A stretch of 64,000 bases of DNA from JAHDHW01 sp965277415 (GTDB lineage: Bacteria > Bacteroidota > Bacteroidia > Chitinophagales > Saprospiraceae), in the NCBI GenBank assembly GCA_965277415.1, contig CBDICS010000034.1:5648-69647 (forward strand), read 5' to 3'. Of this stretch, positions 45,427 through 54,349 are shown one piece after another; positions within the stretch are counted from its first letter, which is position 1, and each line of letters begins with the position of its first letter. The notes below the pieces were generated by a model. The model was not told the DNA's origin and searched no databases. It saw only the letters and a list, made by a program, of their open reading frames with translations. Made by a program: the position numbers and the translations under genes.

Positions 45427-46044
45427 ATGACAAAAACGATATATTTTATTCGACACGGACAGACAGAGTATAATAAACTTGGAATCGTGCAAGGAAGTGG
45501 TGTAGACAGTGAACTGAATGAGACTGGTAGAAAACAAGCACAGGCATTTTTTGATTACTATCAAGATGTAGATTTTCAATTAATTATCGCTTCCGGACTT
45601 CAAAGAACCCATCAAACCGTTAAGCCATTTCTTGACCATACATCCATTCCTTTTGAAACTACTCCACTTATTAATGAGATTAATTGGGGAATCCATGAAG
45701 GACAAAAATATGAGCCCTGGATGAAGGTTAATTACGATACTTTAATTCAGCAATGGGCGATCGGGAATTTTGATGCCAGCTTAGAAAATGGCGAAAGTGC
45801 AAGATCTCTGTCAGGAAGATTACAAACATTTCTTAATGATATTGTACAAAGACCGGAAGATAAAATACTAGTGTGTACACACGGACGAACTTTACGATGT
45901 ATGATGTGCCTCGTCACAAAGCAACACCTACGAGAAATGGAAAACTTCAATCACCATAACACAGGTTTGTATAAAACGATTTGGAAAGATGGAGAATTTG
46001 AGGTTGAATTAAAAAATGATATTTCGCATTTAGAACTTGTATAA
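45427..46044 (+). CDS. Histidine phosphatase family protein
   Basis: A 205-residue enzyme with the RHG motif at residues 9-11 (FIRHGQTEYN) and the second catalytic His in CTHGRTLRCMM. Related to phosphoglycerate-mutase-like phosphatases. It sits 22 bp after mqnE and 17 bp before mqnA, so the operon context suggests a link with menaquinone synthesis, though no such step is known for it. Confidence 0.9.
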   Translation: MTKTIYFIRHGQTEYNKLGIVQGSGVDSELNETGRKQAQAFFDYYQDVDFQLIIASGLQRTHQTVKPFLDHTSIPFETTPLINEINWGIHEGQKYEPWMKVNYDTLIQQWAIGNFDASLENGESARSLSGRLQTFLNDIVQRPEDKILVCTHGRTLRCMMCLVTKQHLREMENFNHHNTGLYKTIWKDGEFEVELKNDISHLELV

Positions 46045-46060
46045 GAGTAGAGCTTATAAA

Positions 46061-46849
46061 ATGGATGATATGGATAAATTAAAAGTTACAGCAGTTAGTT
46101 ATTTGAATACAAAGCCTTTCTTGTATGGTTTACTGAATGATCCTATTCAAGATCAAATTGATTTGACTTTAGATATCCCTTCAGATTGTGCCATAAAACT
46201 TAAAAATGGTGAAGTGGATTTAGGTTTGGTACCTGTTGCTGTAATCCCACATTTAGATACGCCTTATATCATATCGGATTATTGTATTGGAGCAGTTGGA
46301 GCGGTCAAAACAGTTTGCATTTTTAGCAATTCCCCAATTCACGATATAAAAGAATTGATCCTTGATCATCATTCTCGTACCTCTGTCGAACTGGCTAAAA
46401 TATTGATTGCCAATTATTGGAAAATTTCTCCTAAACTAAGTCAAGCTAAGCCAGGCTTTGAAAAATCTCTTCAAGAAGGACAAGCAGCAGTTGTCATTGG
46501 TGATCGAACAATAGAACTATTTGATTTTTATAAATACCATTATGATTTGGGAGAAGCCTGGACAGCATATAGTGGTTTACCCTTTGTATTTGCTGCTTGG
46601 GTAAGTAATAAACCATTGCCTCCAGCATTTATCAAACAATTCAACAAAGCACTTAAAGATGGGCTCGAACACATCAATCAATTAATCTATCTCCTCCCGA
46701 CTCCAGAAAAAGGTTTTGACCTCAAAAAGTATTTTAAAAAATATATCAGTTACGAACTTGATGGTCAAAAAAGAAAAGCGCTCGCTCGTTTTTTAAAAGA
46801 AATGAATTCCACACTCCAGCCTTCTTTGATTGAGAGTTTAGCTGTTTAA
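46061..46849 (+). CDS. mqnA: Chorismate dehydratase
   Basis: A periplasmic-binding-protein-like fold: LKVTAVSYLNTKPFLYGL near the start, then CAIKLKNGEVDLGLVPVAVI and GAVGAVKTVCIFSN are MqnA signatures. It removes water from chorismate to give 3-enolpyruvyl-benzoate, the first futalosine step. I chose the ATG at 46061; the ATG at 46070 is also possible, and an upstream TTG would overlap the preceding gene. Confidence 0.93.
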   Translation: MDDMDKLKVTAVSYLNTKPFLYGLLNDPIQDQIDLTLDIPSDCAIKLKNGEVDLGLVPVAVIPHLDTPYIISDYCIGAVGAVKTVCIFSNSPIHDIKELILDHHSRTSVELAKILIANYWKISPKLSQAKPGFEKSLQEGQAAVVIGDRTIELFDFYKYHYDLGEAWTAYSGLPFVFAAWVSNKPLPPAFIKQFNKALKDGLEHINQLIYLLPTPEKGFDLKKYFKKYISYELDGQKRKALARFLKEMNSTLQPSLIESLAV

Positions 46850-47043
46850 GGATCAGGCCGATCATAAATTGTTTTTCGACAGGACTAACAGAATTTGCCA
46901 TGTATTTGCGGCCAGATTGGATAGCTATTCCTAAAAATAATTTATAAGCGACCCAACGCTTTAGGTATACTTTATCGTTATTGTGAGTAATCCGTAGATA
47001 TTGAGCATCAATAGTTATTAGACGGAATTATAAATAATCAATT

Positions 47044-47577
47044 ATGAAAAAAGTAATCAGAGCGATATTCTTTTGTACAAGTTTAATTTCCATTTCAGTC
47101 ATTATTCAAAGTTGTTGTACAGATAAGTATAAAATTATCGGGAATGGAACGATTCAAATCTTAGATACCAGCACCTTTACAAACGTAGATACAATCCGGG
47201 CACCTTTCTCAATCAATATGTTATTCGAATCAGAAATTGCAGGTTTATTTCAAACAGGGCTCATTCAATCCGCTTATGCTACTTCTTGTGAGTACGTTTT
47301 TGAAAACCCAGCAGACCTCAACACATTTGAAATTAAAAGTAATAAAGGCTTTACCTATGATGGTCAAATGATAGAGGCAGACAGTGATTTTTCCAACCTT
47401 TCTAATTTACGCGTTGAAGTCTTCGATTATTTTGGAGGAGAATTACAGGTTCATTTTAATCAAGCCTTCTTGGATTTGACGATATTCGATCAAGATGATT
47501 TTACCTTTAGTATAAAAATTAAGACAGAAGACGATTTAGAATTATCAAATGATGTCTCTGTTTTTATTGAATTATAG
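47044..47577 (+). CDS. Hypothetical lipoprotein
   Basis: A 177-residue lipoprotein (SVIIQSCCTDK). The mature part is beta-rich with short acidic segments (FDQDDFTFSIKIKTEDD), resembling the Bacteroidota lipoprotein domains of DUF5034 type, but I am not sure of this. Function unknown. The preceding 194-bp gap shows nothing else. Confidence 0.7.
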   Translation: MKKVIRAIFFCTSLISISVIIQSCCTDKYKIIGNGTIQILDTSTFTNVDTIRAPFSINMLFESEIAGLFQTGLIQSAYATSCEYVFENPADLNTFEIKSNKGFTYDGQMIEADSDFSNLSNLRVEVFDYFGGELQVHFNQAFLDLTIFDQDDFTFSIKIKTEDDLELSNDVSVFIEL

Positions 47578-47709
47578 GGTGAGGTGGACACTTATTAATC
47601 CGCTATTCTCTAGTATTTTTTGATTCAAGCACTGATAAAAAATAAATTTTATATTTTTCATCCTCCTTTCATTTCAATTTTCTTATCTTAACTGGATATT
47701 AATCCAATT

Positions 47710-48303
47710 ATGAAAAGACGAGATGTTTTAAAGTATACAGCATTAATTACTGGTGCTGCTATAAGTCTGCCTTTATCAAGCTCACTGCTTTCTGGTTGTC
47801 AATCTGGTGAAACGCCTCCTATAGATGATTATAAATCTATCTTTTTTAATACCGATGAATTTTCAGTATTAAAAAATCTAGTTGATCTGATTCTACCTAA
47901 AACGGATAGTCCCTCTGCAACAGGTGTAGGGGTACATCGAACCATCGACACTATGCTTGGGAAGGTGTACAAGACTGATGCACAAGCTGACTATCGAAAA
48001 GGGTTTGATGCACTACTCCATTATCTAAGTCCTAATTCTAAAGGTACTGAGCAAGACCTAAGCAAGTTTTTGAAAATGAACGAAAGCAAGCAGGTGGAAA
48101 TGTTGCAACAATTGAATCAATCGGATAAAGAGGAGCTTAAAATTGTAAAAGAAGCATTCTTAAATCTTAGACAACAAACCATTGCTTATTATTTATCGAC
48201 AGAAGAAATCGGTAAAAATCACTTAACCTACCTACCTGTTCCCGGCACATACGAAGCTTGTATTTCGCTGGAAGATGCAGGTGGAAAAGCCTGGGCAATA
48301 TGA
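47710..48303 (+). CDS. Gluconate 2-dehydrogenase-type small subunit (Tat lipoprotein)
   Basis: A twin-arginine leader (MKRRDVLKYTALITGAA) ends in SGCQSG, so this is a Tat-exported protein that may also be lipidated at that Cys. The mature part contains FSVLKNLVDLILPKTDSPSA, the signature of gluconate 2-dehydrogenase subunit 3. Its TGA stop overlaps the ATG of the flavin subunit (ATGA), so the two are translationally coupled. The pair lacks a haem subunit nearby. Confidence 0.88.
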   Translation: MKRRDVLKYTALITGAAISLPLSSSLLSGCQSGETPPIDDYKSIFFNTDEFSVLKNLVDLILPKTDSPSATGVGVHRTIDTMLGKVYKTDAQADYRKGFDALLHYLSPNSKGTEQDLSKFLKMNESKQVEMLQQLNQSDKEELKIVKEAFLNLRQQTIAYYLSTEEIGKNHLTYLPVPGTYEACISLEDAGGKAWAI

Positions 48304-50012
48304 ATTTCAAGTCAAAAGGAAAAGAAGAACGAACTTACGATGCCATTGTAATTGGCTCAGGTATCAGTGGCGGATACGCCGCAATGGAACTTTGTAAAAA
48401 AGGCTATAAAACGCTTGTAGTAGAAAGGGGGCGAATGGTAAAACATCCGGACTATCCAACTGCAAATTTAGATCCCTGGGAATTACCGAATCAAAATATG
48501 GTGACCGCAGAAGAAATTGCCCAACACTATTTCAAGCAAGATCGATTGCATTGGTGGGTAAGAGAAGACCACAAACATTGGATCAATAAGGATGACGAAT
48601 ATCCATATGATGAAGTAGGAAGATTTGATTGGATCAGAGGTCATCATGTAGGTGGACGTTCTATTATGTGGGGAAAACATTGCTATCGATGGAGTGACAT
48701 AGATTTTGAAGCTAATGCAAAAGAAGGCATTGCGATTGACTGGCCTATCCGATATAAAGACATTGAACCATGGTACGACTATGTAGAAACGTTCGTAGGA
48801 ATTGCCGGACAAAAGGAAGGGCTTAAACAAGTGCCAGATGGAAAATTCTTACCTCCATTTCAGTTGAATTGTGCAGAACAACATCTAAGAGAATCTGTTG
48901 GAAAATTATATCCCCAACGAGTTGTCACGCCCGGTCGAGTTGCAAATCTTTCTACTTATGACCCTGCCGTCCACAAAGGCAAAAGAGGACAATGTCAGAC
49001 TAGAGATAGATGTGTTCGGGGTTGTCCTTATGGTGCATATTTTAGTAGCTTATCTGCTACCTTACCTGTAGCTGAAGAAACAGGAAATTTATGGATGCGA
49101 CCAGATAGTATAGTGTATGAAATAGTTTATGATAAAAAAACAGGCAAAGCAAGTGGTATTAAAGTAAAAGACGCAAATACAGGAGAGGAGTTTGAATACT
49201 TTGCACGCATTATATTTTGCAATGCAAGTACCGTTGGGACTACAGCAATATTACTCAATAGTCGTTCTGAAACTTTTCCTGATGGTCTTGGAAATTCAAG
49301 TGGAGAGTTAGGACACAATATGATGGATCATCATTATGGGATGGGAGCTTCTGGCACTTTAGAAGGCTTTGAAGATACTTATTATAAAGGTAGAAAGCCT
49401 GTTGGGTTTTATATTCCCAGATTTAGAAATATTGATGAGGCAAGCAAACGCGACGACTATGTCCGAGGCTTTGGATATCAAGGTGGCGCACGAAGAGGTT
49501 TTAATATTCCCGATGGAGTAATTGGAGCAGATCTAAAAAAATCTATTTTCTCTCCTGGAGAATATCGAGTTGCAATGACCTGCTTTGGCGAATTGCTTCC
49601 TTATCATGAGAACCGTATGTTTTTAAATTTTGATAAAAAAGACAAGCATGGTATGCCAATTATCACCTTTGATGCACAGTTGCGTGAAAACGAACGAAAG
49701 CTTAGACTGGATGGTGTGACTTGTGCTGAAGAAATGCTGGAAGCTGCTGGTTGTAAAGATATCGAATCATATAATCAAGAAACAGCAGTGGGCGCTTGTA
49801 TCCATGAGATGGGTACTGCTCGAATGGGGAAAGATAAAAAGACAAGTGTTTTAAACAAATGGAATCAAATGCATGAAGTGCCAAACGTTTTCATTACTGA
49901 TGGTTCATGTATGACAAGTTCTGGTACTCAAAATCCAAGTATCACTTATATGGCATTGACTTCAAGAGCTGTTGATTATGCACATAAGCAGATTAATAGT
50001 GGTGTTTTGTAA
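48300..50012 (+). CDS. GMC oxidoreductase (gluconate-dehydrogenase-like flavoprotein)
   Basis: 570 residues from the overlapping ATG. The FAD motif GSGISGG starts near residue 19, with ERG following. RCVRGCPYGAYF gives a cysteine pair as in gluconate and related dehydrogenases, and the C-terminal GTARMGKDKKTSVLN plus GTQNPSITYMALTSRA complete the GMC fold. It probably oxidises a sugar or sugar acid in the periplasm as a complex with the preceding subunit; it has no signal of its own and would be exported by piggy-back. Confidence 0.92.
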   Translation: MNFKSKGKEERTYDAIVIGSGISGGYAAMELCKKGYKTLVVERGRMVKHPDYPTANLDPWELPNQNMVTAEEIAQHYFKQDRLHWWVREDHKHWINKDDEYPYDEVGRFDWIRGHHVGGRSIMWGKHCYRWSDIDFEANAKEGIAIDWPIRYKDIEPWYDYVETFVGIAGQKEGLKQVPDGKFLPPFQLNCAEQHLRESVGKLYPQRVVTPGRVANLSTYDPAVHKGKRGQCQTRDRCVRGCPYGAYFSSLSATLPVAEETGNLWMRPDSIVYEIVYDKKTGKASGIKVKDANTGEEFEYFARIIFCNASTVGTTAILLNSRSETFPDGLGNSSGELGHNMMDHHYGMGASGTLEGFEDTYYKGRKPVGFYIPRFRNIDEASKRDDYVRGFGYQGGARRGFNIPDGVIGADLKKSIFSPGEYRVAMTCFGELLPYHENRMFLNFDKKDKHGMPIITFDAQLRENERKLRLDGVTCAEEMLEAAGCKDIESYNQETAVGACIHEMGTARMGKDKKTSVLNKWNQMHEVPNVFITDGSCMTSSGTQNPSITYMALTSRAVDYAHKQINSGVL

Positions 50013-50040
50013 GTTTAATTGGTTTTCAAAATAAATTGGA

Positions 50041-51216
50041 ATGCGGCAATTAGCTATTTTCACGGTTCTTTGTTTAGCATTTTCATTTGCTTGTAAAGAA
50101 AAAGACACCTCAATCAGAATAAAGTCTGCCCTTCCCGGAATTCTAAAAGGCCGGCCTGATTCTACTGAAGACAAATATTTTATCAAACGCTATATTGGTC
50201 ACTTAGGTAATAGTGACTCCATTCAATTAGATTTACTGCTTGTCAATTGGGGAGATGGCCGATTATCTGGACATACTTATTATCCGAATCATAATGGTCT
50301 GCTTAACTTTGAAGGCCGTTTAGAAAGTGATGGGCATTTCGAATTAGTAGAAGAAAGATTCCAGGAACGGAATGCCTCCTTCTCTGGAACATTTCTGGGG
50401 GCAGATAGTTTGCAGGGGACTTGGTGGAATGTTGATAGTACCCATACCCTACCCTTTACTTATAAAGAATATATTTCTCCTTTTGATAATAACCATTGGA
50501 CTGGTGTGTGGCACCTCAATGATCCTTGGGATACGTCCACATTAATCGTTGGAGGCGTCACTGAAAACTCATTGCAATTTGCAATGAATATATACATAAA
50601 CAACTATACCCATCAGTTTTTTGGAACTGCCGATATCAGAGGCGATCGAGCCATAATGGATCTGGAATTATTCCGATTATATCATGAAAACTGCAAACTC
50701 GTCTTTTATCGAAGAGGAAAAGAAATATATTTGCAACAAGAAAGTTTCCCATTTCTATGCGGGCTCGGTCCAAATTGTTGGCTCACAGGAAGCTACCAAG
50801 ATATATATACGGGTCAAGAAGCCAGAATAGATTTTATAGGCAAGGATTCAATTTTTAAAGATACAGCAAGTTATCAAGCCTTTTATCATATGGTAGGTCA
50901 ACAGAATCTTAGCAAGTTTGCCTATAATATGGAACGACTGGAACAACATCCAGCTAAGGACGAAAAAGGAAATACTTATGGCACACTATGGAAAGGAAGG
51001 GTTCGCGGATTTCATCGCGAAAAAGAGGCCATCATTATTTTCGACTCTTTACAAAACATTTGGGCCGCCACCACTAGCCCACCTGATACCACACTAGGTC
51101 ATATCAAAATCCATTATTTCACAAATAATAAATCCTGGAAACGCAAAGTTCCATTTGAAATTAAAGCCTGGCTAAAAGATTATTACGATTATTCAATTGT
51201 TTATGAGCGTGATTAG
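50041..51216 (+). CDS. Hypothetical lipoprotein
   Basis: A 391-residue lipoprotein (LAFSFACKEKD). The mature part has repeated beta segments (LLLVNWGDGRLSGHTYYPNH, SFSGTFLGADSLQGTWWN, HWTGVWHLND) and aromatic-rich strands. I do not recognise a family. It follows the GMC gene by 28 bp and may be co-transcribed. Confidence 0.7.
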   Translation: MRQLAIFTVLCLAFSFACKEKDTSIRIKSALPGILKGRPDSTEDKYFIKRYIGHLGNSDSIQLDLLLVNWGDGRLSGHTYYPNHNGLLNFEGRLESDGHFELVEERFQERNASFSGTFLGADSLQGTWWNVDSTHTLPFTYKEYISPFDNNHWTGVWHLNDPWDTSTLIVGGVTENSLQFAMNIYINNYTHQFFGTADIRGDRAIMDLELFRLYHENCKLVFYRRGKEIYLQQESFPFLCGLGPNCWLTGSYQDIYTGQEARIDFIGKDSIFKDTASYQAFYHMVGQQNLSKFAYNMERLEQHPAKDEKGNTYGTLWKGRVRGFHREKEAIIIFDSLQNIWAATTSPPDTTLGHIKIHYFTNNKSWKRKVPFEIKAWLKDYYDYSIVYERD

Positions 51217-51234
51217 TGGGTGGGTGGTATCGGA

Positions 51235-51272
51235 TGTTGTGGCGAACGCTGCTTTGTCTTGCCCTGAGTCCT
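51235..51272. repeat. Degraded fragment of the GC-rich repeat
   Basis: GGATGTTGTGGCGAACGCTG and the following CTTTGTCTTGCCCTGAG resemble the TCGTGACGAACGCCGCTTGT and CCTGTTCCGAG of the GC-rich block at 55045-55075. It marks the left edge of the accessory region, between convergent genes. Confidence 0.4.
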
Positions 51273-51328
51273 ACAGAAAGGCCTAATCAGTTCTGATTAC
51301 AGCTCTCTTTCCTTTTTAATGCTCAATT

Positions 51329-52510
51329 CTAATTATACTTCTTCAACACTTCTATCGTCTCATAATTGTCCAATGCTTGAGCCCGCATCAATAAAGTCTT
51401 TCCTGTTTTATCTTTAAAACTTGTTGCCACTCGATCCTGACTAAGTAACAAATCTACTACTTTGGTATTACTTTTATCCACTGCTGCCAGCATTAACTGC
51501 TCATAAGCAGTATAAGGGCTAGATTTACCTCTTGCTCCTTTTGCTATCATTAAATCTAATGCCTTAAGGTATAACTTTAGATCACTATCCTTTGTAATAT
51601 CTACATACTGGCCACCAATATTAAAAACTACCCCAGTAGAAACTCTATCTATAAATAAATCTAAGATTGAAAAGGACTTCTTTTCATTTACACCTATAAG
51701 CTTCTCTACTGGCTTTGATAAATCTAAGCCTTTCTCTAGTAGCAAATTGAAAATAGCAGGAGAATCTAAGGCGTTAACTACGTTATATGAAAATTCTAAA
51801 TCTTTATTGATATCTGCACCATTTGACAACAAAAGATTGATTACTTCAATGACATCTTTAAGGCTAACTTTTCCATAATTCTCTCTGTCGTCACGATCAG
51901 ATGATTTATTATTACTATCAAATGATACAGCTTGAGAAATAGTATATTGGAGAAAAGTACTTCCCATAAGACTATAAGCATTTAAATCACTCTGAAAGGG
52001 AATTAGTTTTTCAACTATCTTAGATCGAAAAAAGCCGATACTTAACGTCAGATAATAGTTTTTCGACTTCAATAACTCTTTCTCCTTTAATGATAAATTA
52101 TCCAACAGAAATAGCATCAGACTATCCTTAGAGTTTTTTATACAAATAAAAAAGGCTGAATTAAAATCGTTTTGTTTTTCATATAGTATATCACTTCCAT
52201 ACTCAATAAGTAGAGATACTATGTCAAAATCAATACTATCTGCATTACAAGCGTACATTAATGCCGTTTCACCATCAGCATCAAGGTTCATTACATCCGC
52301 TCCATTTTCTAAAAGGTATTTCACTCTTTCTTTATCTTCCATTAATACAGCATGATGTAACTGAGATATTGAATCTTTCGTTGACCAATGTCCTTCGTAT
52401 CTATTATTGATTGCTGCTATTTTAGAATCGGGGGCAACAATTTTATTCTTATGACAAGCTAAATAAACAATCAATGGCAATAGCAATAAAATATATCTAT
52501 TAGAAATCAT
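51329..52510 (-). CDS. Ankyrin-repeat lipoprotein, candidate immunity-type gene
   Basis: A 393-residue lipoprotein (LLPLIVYLACHKN) with several ankyrin repeats: LHHAVLMEDKERVKYLLENGADV, ETALMYACN, LLSNGADIN and LLLEKGLDL. Ankyrin proteins often accompany polymorphic toxins as immunity or accessory genes; here it is the most downstream gene of the CT1 cassette. Its ATG overlaps the stop of the short frame at 52507 (ATGA), so the two are coupled. Confidence 0.8.
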   Translation of the reverse strand: MISNRYILLLLPLIVYLACHKNKIVAPDSKIAAINNRYEGHWSTKDSISQLHHAVLMEDKERVKYLLENGADVMNLDADGETALMYACNADSIDFDIVSLLIEYGSDILYEKQNDFNSAFFICIKNSKDSLMLFLLDNLSLKEKELLKSKNYYLTLSIGFFRSKIVEKLIPFQSDLNAYSLMGSTFLQYTISQAVSFDSNNKSSDRDDRENYGKVSLKDVIEVINLLLSNGADINKDLEFSYNVVNALDSPAIFNLLLEKGLDLSKPVEKLIGVNEKKSFSILDLFIDRVSTGVVFNIGGQYVDITKDSDLKLYLKALDLMIAKGARGKSSPYTAYEQLMLAAVDKSNTKVVDLLLSQDRVATSFKDKTGKTLLMRAQALDNYETIEVLKKYN

Positions 52511-52716
52511 GCTCTAGGTTCTTTATAATAAAATTGGTATCTAATTGAAGTCGCTCCATCAGGTGTATGATTCATATTAAAAGATATATTCATATTCTGA
52601 GTATAGTTAAAAAGCGGATTTTTTAATTCAGAGGACTCTAGAAAGAATATTCGTGCTTGAGCATGAATATTAAATAAATCAAGTCTTTCAGAGCCAGCAA
52701 CTGTACTATAGAGCAA
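52507..52716 (-). CDS. Short frame with TTG start, in frame after the upstream stop
   Basis: 69 residues from TTG at 52716. The frame is open back to the TAA of the gene at 52780 and would read on in the same phase (LDSSTDSLLGYKEVEIYIDL). The protein is aromatic-rich and has no known domain. The ATGA overlap with the ankyrin gene suggests it is translated. It could be the remnant of a longer immunity-type gene. Confidence 0.4.
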   Translation of the reverse strand: MLYSTVAGSERLDLFNIHAQARIFFLESSELKNPLFNYTQNMNISFNMNHTPDGATSIRYQFYYKEPRA

Positions 52717-52779
52717 ATCTATATAAATTTCTACTTCCTTATACCCTAACAGCGAATCAGTTGACGAATCTAAAATAAT

Positions 52780-53109
52780 TTAAAAATTACAAGGTATACT
52801 CTCTTCAAAATCCACTTCTACTACTTTAGGATTCTCTGAGGAATAAAGCGTTTTATAACAAGTTCCTTTTTTTGTATTAGGAAAAATAGCCACCGATGTT
52901 CTATAATAACCTCCTTTTACATAATATTCTATTATTGCAACTTCTTGACGAGTCGTAACACCTTTTGTTAATTTTTTTATTTCCACTACCTTACAGATTC
53001 CTTCAACTCCATTATCGGATAATGCTTTATTTCTTTTATATACTTGATAGCTTAAAAAGCTAGTCATTAGAATAACAAAAACTAATAAATAATATCTACT
53101 CTCATTCAT
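52780..53109 (-). CDS. Small membrane-anchored protein of the tip cassette
   Basis: A 109-residue protein with one N-terminal transmembrane segment (YYLLVFVILMTSFLSYQVY) and a soluble tail ending VVEVDFEESIPCNF. The last 14 codons recur, nearly identical in translation, after the second immunity gene at 61553. That shows it belongs to a family spread through these cassettes. Candidate immunity or accessory protein. Confidence 0.6.
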   Translation of the reverse strand: MNESRYYLLVFVILMTSFLSYQVYKRNKALSDNGVEGICKVVEIKKLTKGVTTRQEVAIIEYYVKGGYYRTSVAIFPNTKKGTCYKTLYSSENPKVVEVDFEESIPCNF

Positions 53110-53166
53110 AAAAAATTCTTTTGTGAAAGCACTAGTCCTTTATTTATTTGATGAAGGGTATTTAGT

Positions 53167-53589
53167 CTAGTTATCTAATTCATAATCATATGAACTTATC
53201 ACCTCTAATATATCTTTTTTGGTATCTTCACTTAAATGATTGCTAAGCTTTAAATCATGATAAAATTCTTTCATTAGTTCGTATTCGAAATTATTGCTTA
53301 TTACTCTTAGCATTAAAACGTGTTCTATAATTTCAAGTTTTTGTCTAACCTTATATTTAAATTTCAAGTTACTTTTAAAAGCTTTTATTGTAAAAAGCTT
53401 TCTTTCTTTAGGAGAGAGATGTCTTATACCTTCAAGTAAGTCTCGTAAGGCATATTGCAAACCGACCTTATTTTTATTCTCATATCCCATTAGAATTATA
53501 TCTCTTTGCATTTCTATAAAAGGAGAACCTATTTTTCTTGACTCAAAAAAGTCTAAAATAAAAAAACATTTTTCTTTCAATTCTTCCAT
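53167..53589 (-). CDS. Candidate immunity protein for the CT1 effector
   Basis: ATG at 53589 gives a 140-residue, mainly helical, charged protein (MEELKEKCFFILDFFESRKI, LKLSNHLSEDTKKDILEVIS). It has no signal peptide. It lies 137 bp downstream of the CT1 effector on the same strand, the place where immunity genes sit. No family is recognised, so the role is inferred from position only. Confidence 0.5.
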   Translation of the reverse strand: MEELKEKCFFILDFFESRKIGSPFIEMQRDIILMGYENKNKVGLQYALRDLLEGIRHLSPKERKLFTIKAFKSNLKFKYKVRQKLEIIEHVLMLRVISNNFEYELMKEFYHDLKLSNHLSEDTKKDILEVISSYDYELDN

Positions 53590-53726
53590 ATCATTATCTT
53601 TTTGAGTAGTATAAAACACTTACTCTTAGTACTATACTTTTTAATAGATATCATCTGAAAAGTAACTACGCTAATTAATAATGAACATACTTAGTTTAAA
53701 AATATAATATTCATTTAACATTGAAT

Positions 53727-54349
53727 CTATCGAAAATATTTGCTTATATCATAGTGTATATTTCCTGTATAAGGGGCAATATTTCCAAAAGCGACATCAG
53801 AAGTAAAGTGATAAAGAGGGCCATTTAGATTATATTTACTAACTCCCCTAACTAGATTTGCTAGATTTGGTGCTCCAATCCCTCCTGCAGCATCTATTAA
53901 CTGTTGCTCTCTTCCTCGAATAGCCCAATACCCTATTGGATAAGACTGAATTGCTCTATCAACTTTCCATGATGTTACTCCTGCAGCTGCAAATCTATGT
54001 GAATACAATCTTCTTCTAAGAATTTGGTTCGGTGTTCCATAACCACTAGTTCTCCCATAATATACTTGAGTTCCTCTATTCAACTTATAGGTCAAATAAG
54101 TTCTTCGACTTAAATCATAAGTAGCTGCAGAGGCTATAACAACTCCAAGAATAGCATCCACCAAAGGTAAAGGACCATCTGCTAAAGTTAAGGGTATGGC
54201 AAGGGCGGCTCTCCATTTCTTCCTGTTGGATCTATAAACGTAATCGGATTGCCTAACACATAATGATAGTCACTTAAATCAGGATATTCCATTGCTGCGG
54301 GATCAAGACTCAGAAAACCCTGCACCATATCCCAACACAAAAAAACCAC
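53727..54349 (-). pseudogene. RHS core tail plus CT1 effector, out of frame
   Basis: The minus strand encodes an RHS core tail, VQGFLSLDPAAMEYPDLSDY and YVLGNPITFIDPTGR, in one frame that soon stops (ATG 54328, stop 54188). The effector follows in another frame. It starts KKWRAALAIPLTLADGPLPL and has VYYGRTSGYG and AIRGREQQLIDAAGG, motifs I associate with RHS nuclease-like (GIY-YIG-type) tips. One extra A in the AAAT at the junction would restore the frame. The tail has no full-length RHS protein attached, so this is an orphan, silenced cassette. Confidence 0.7.
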
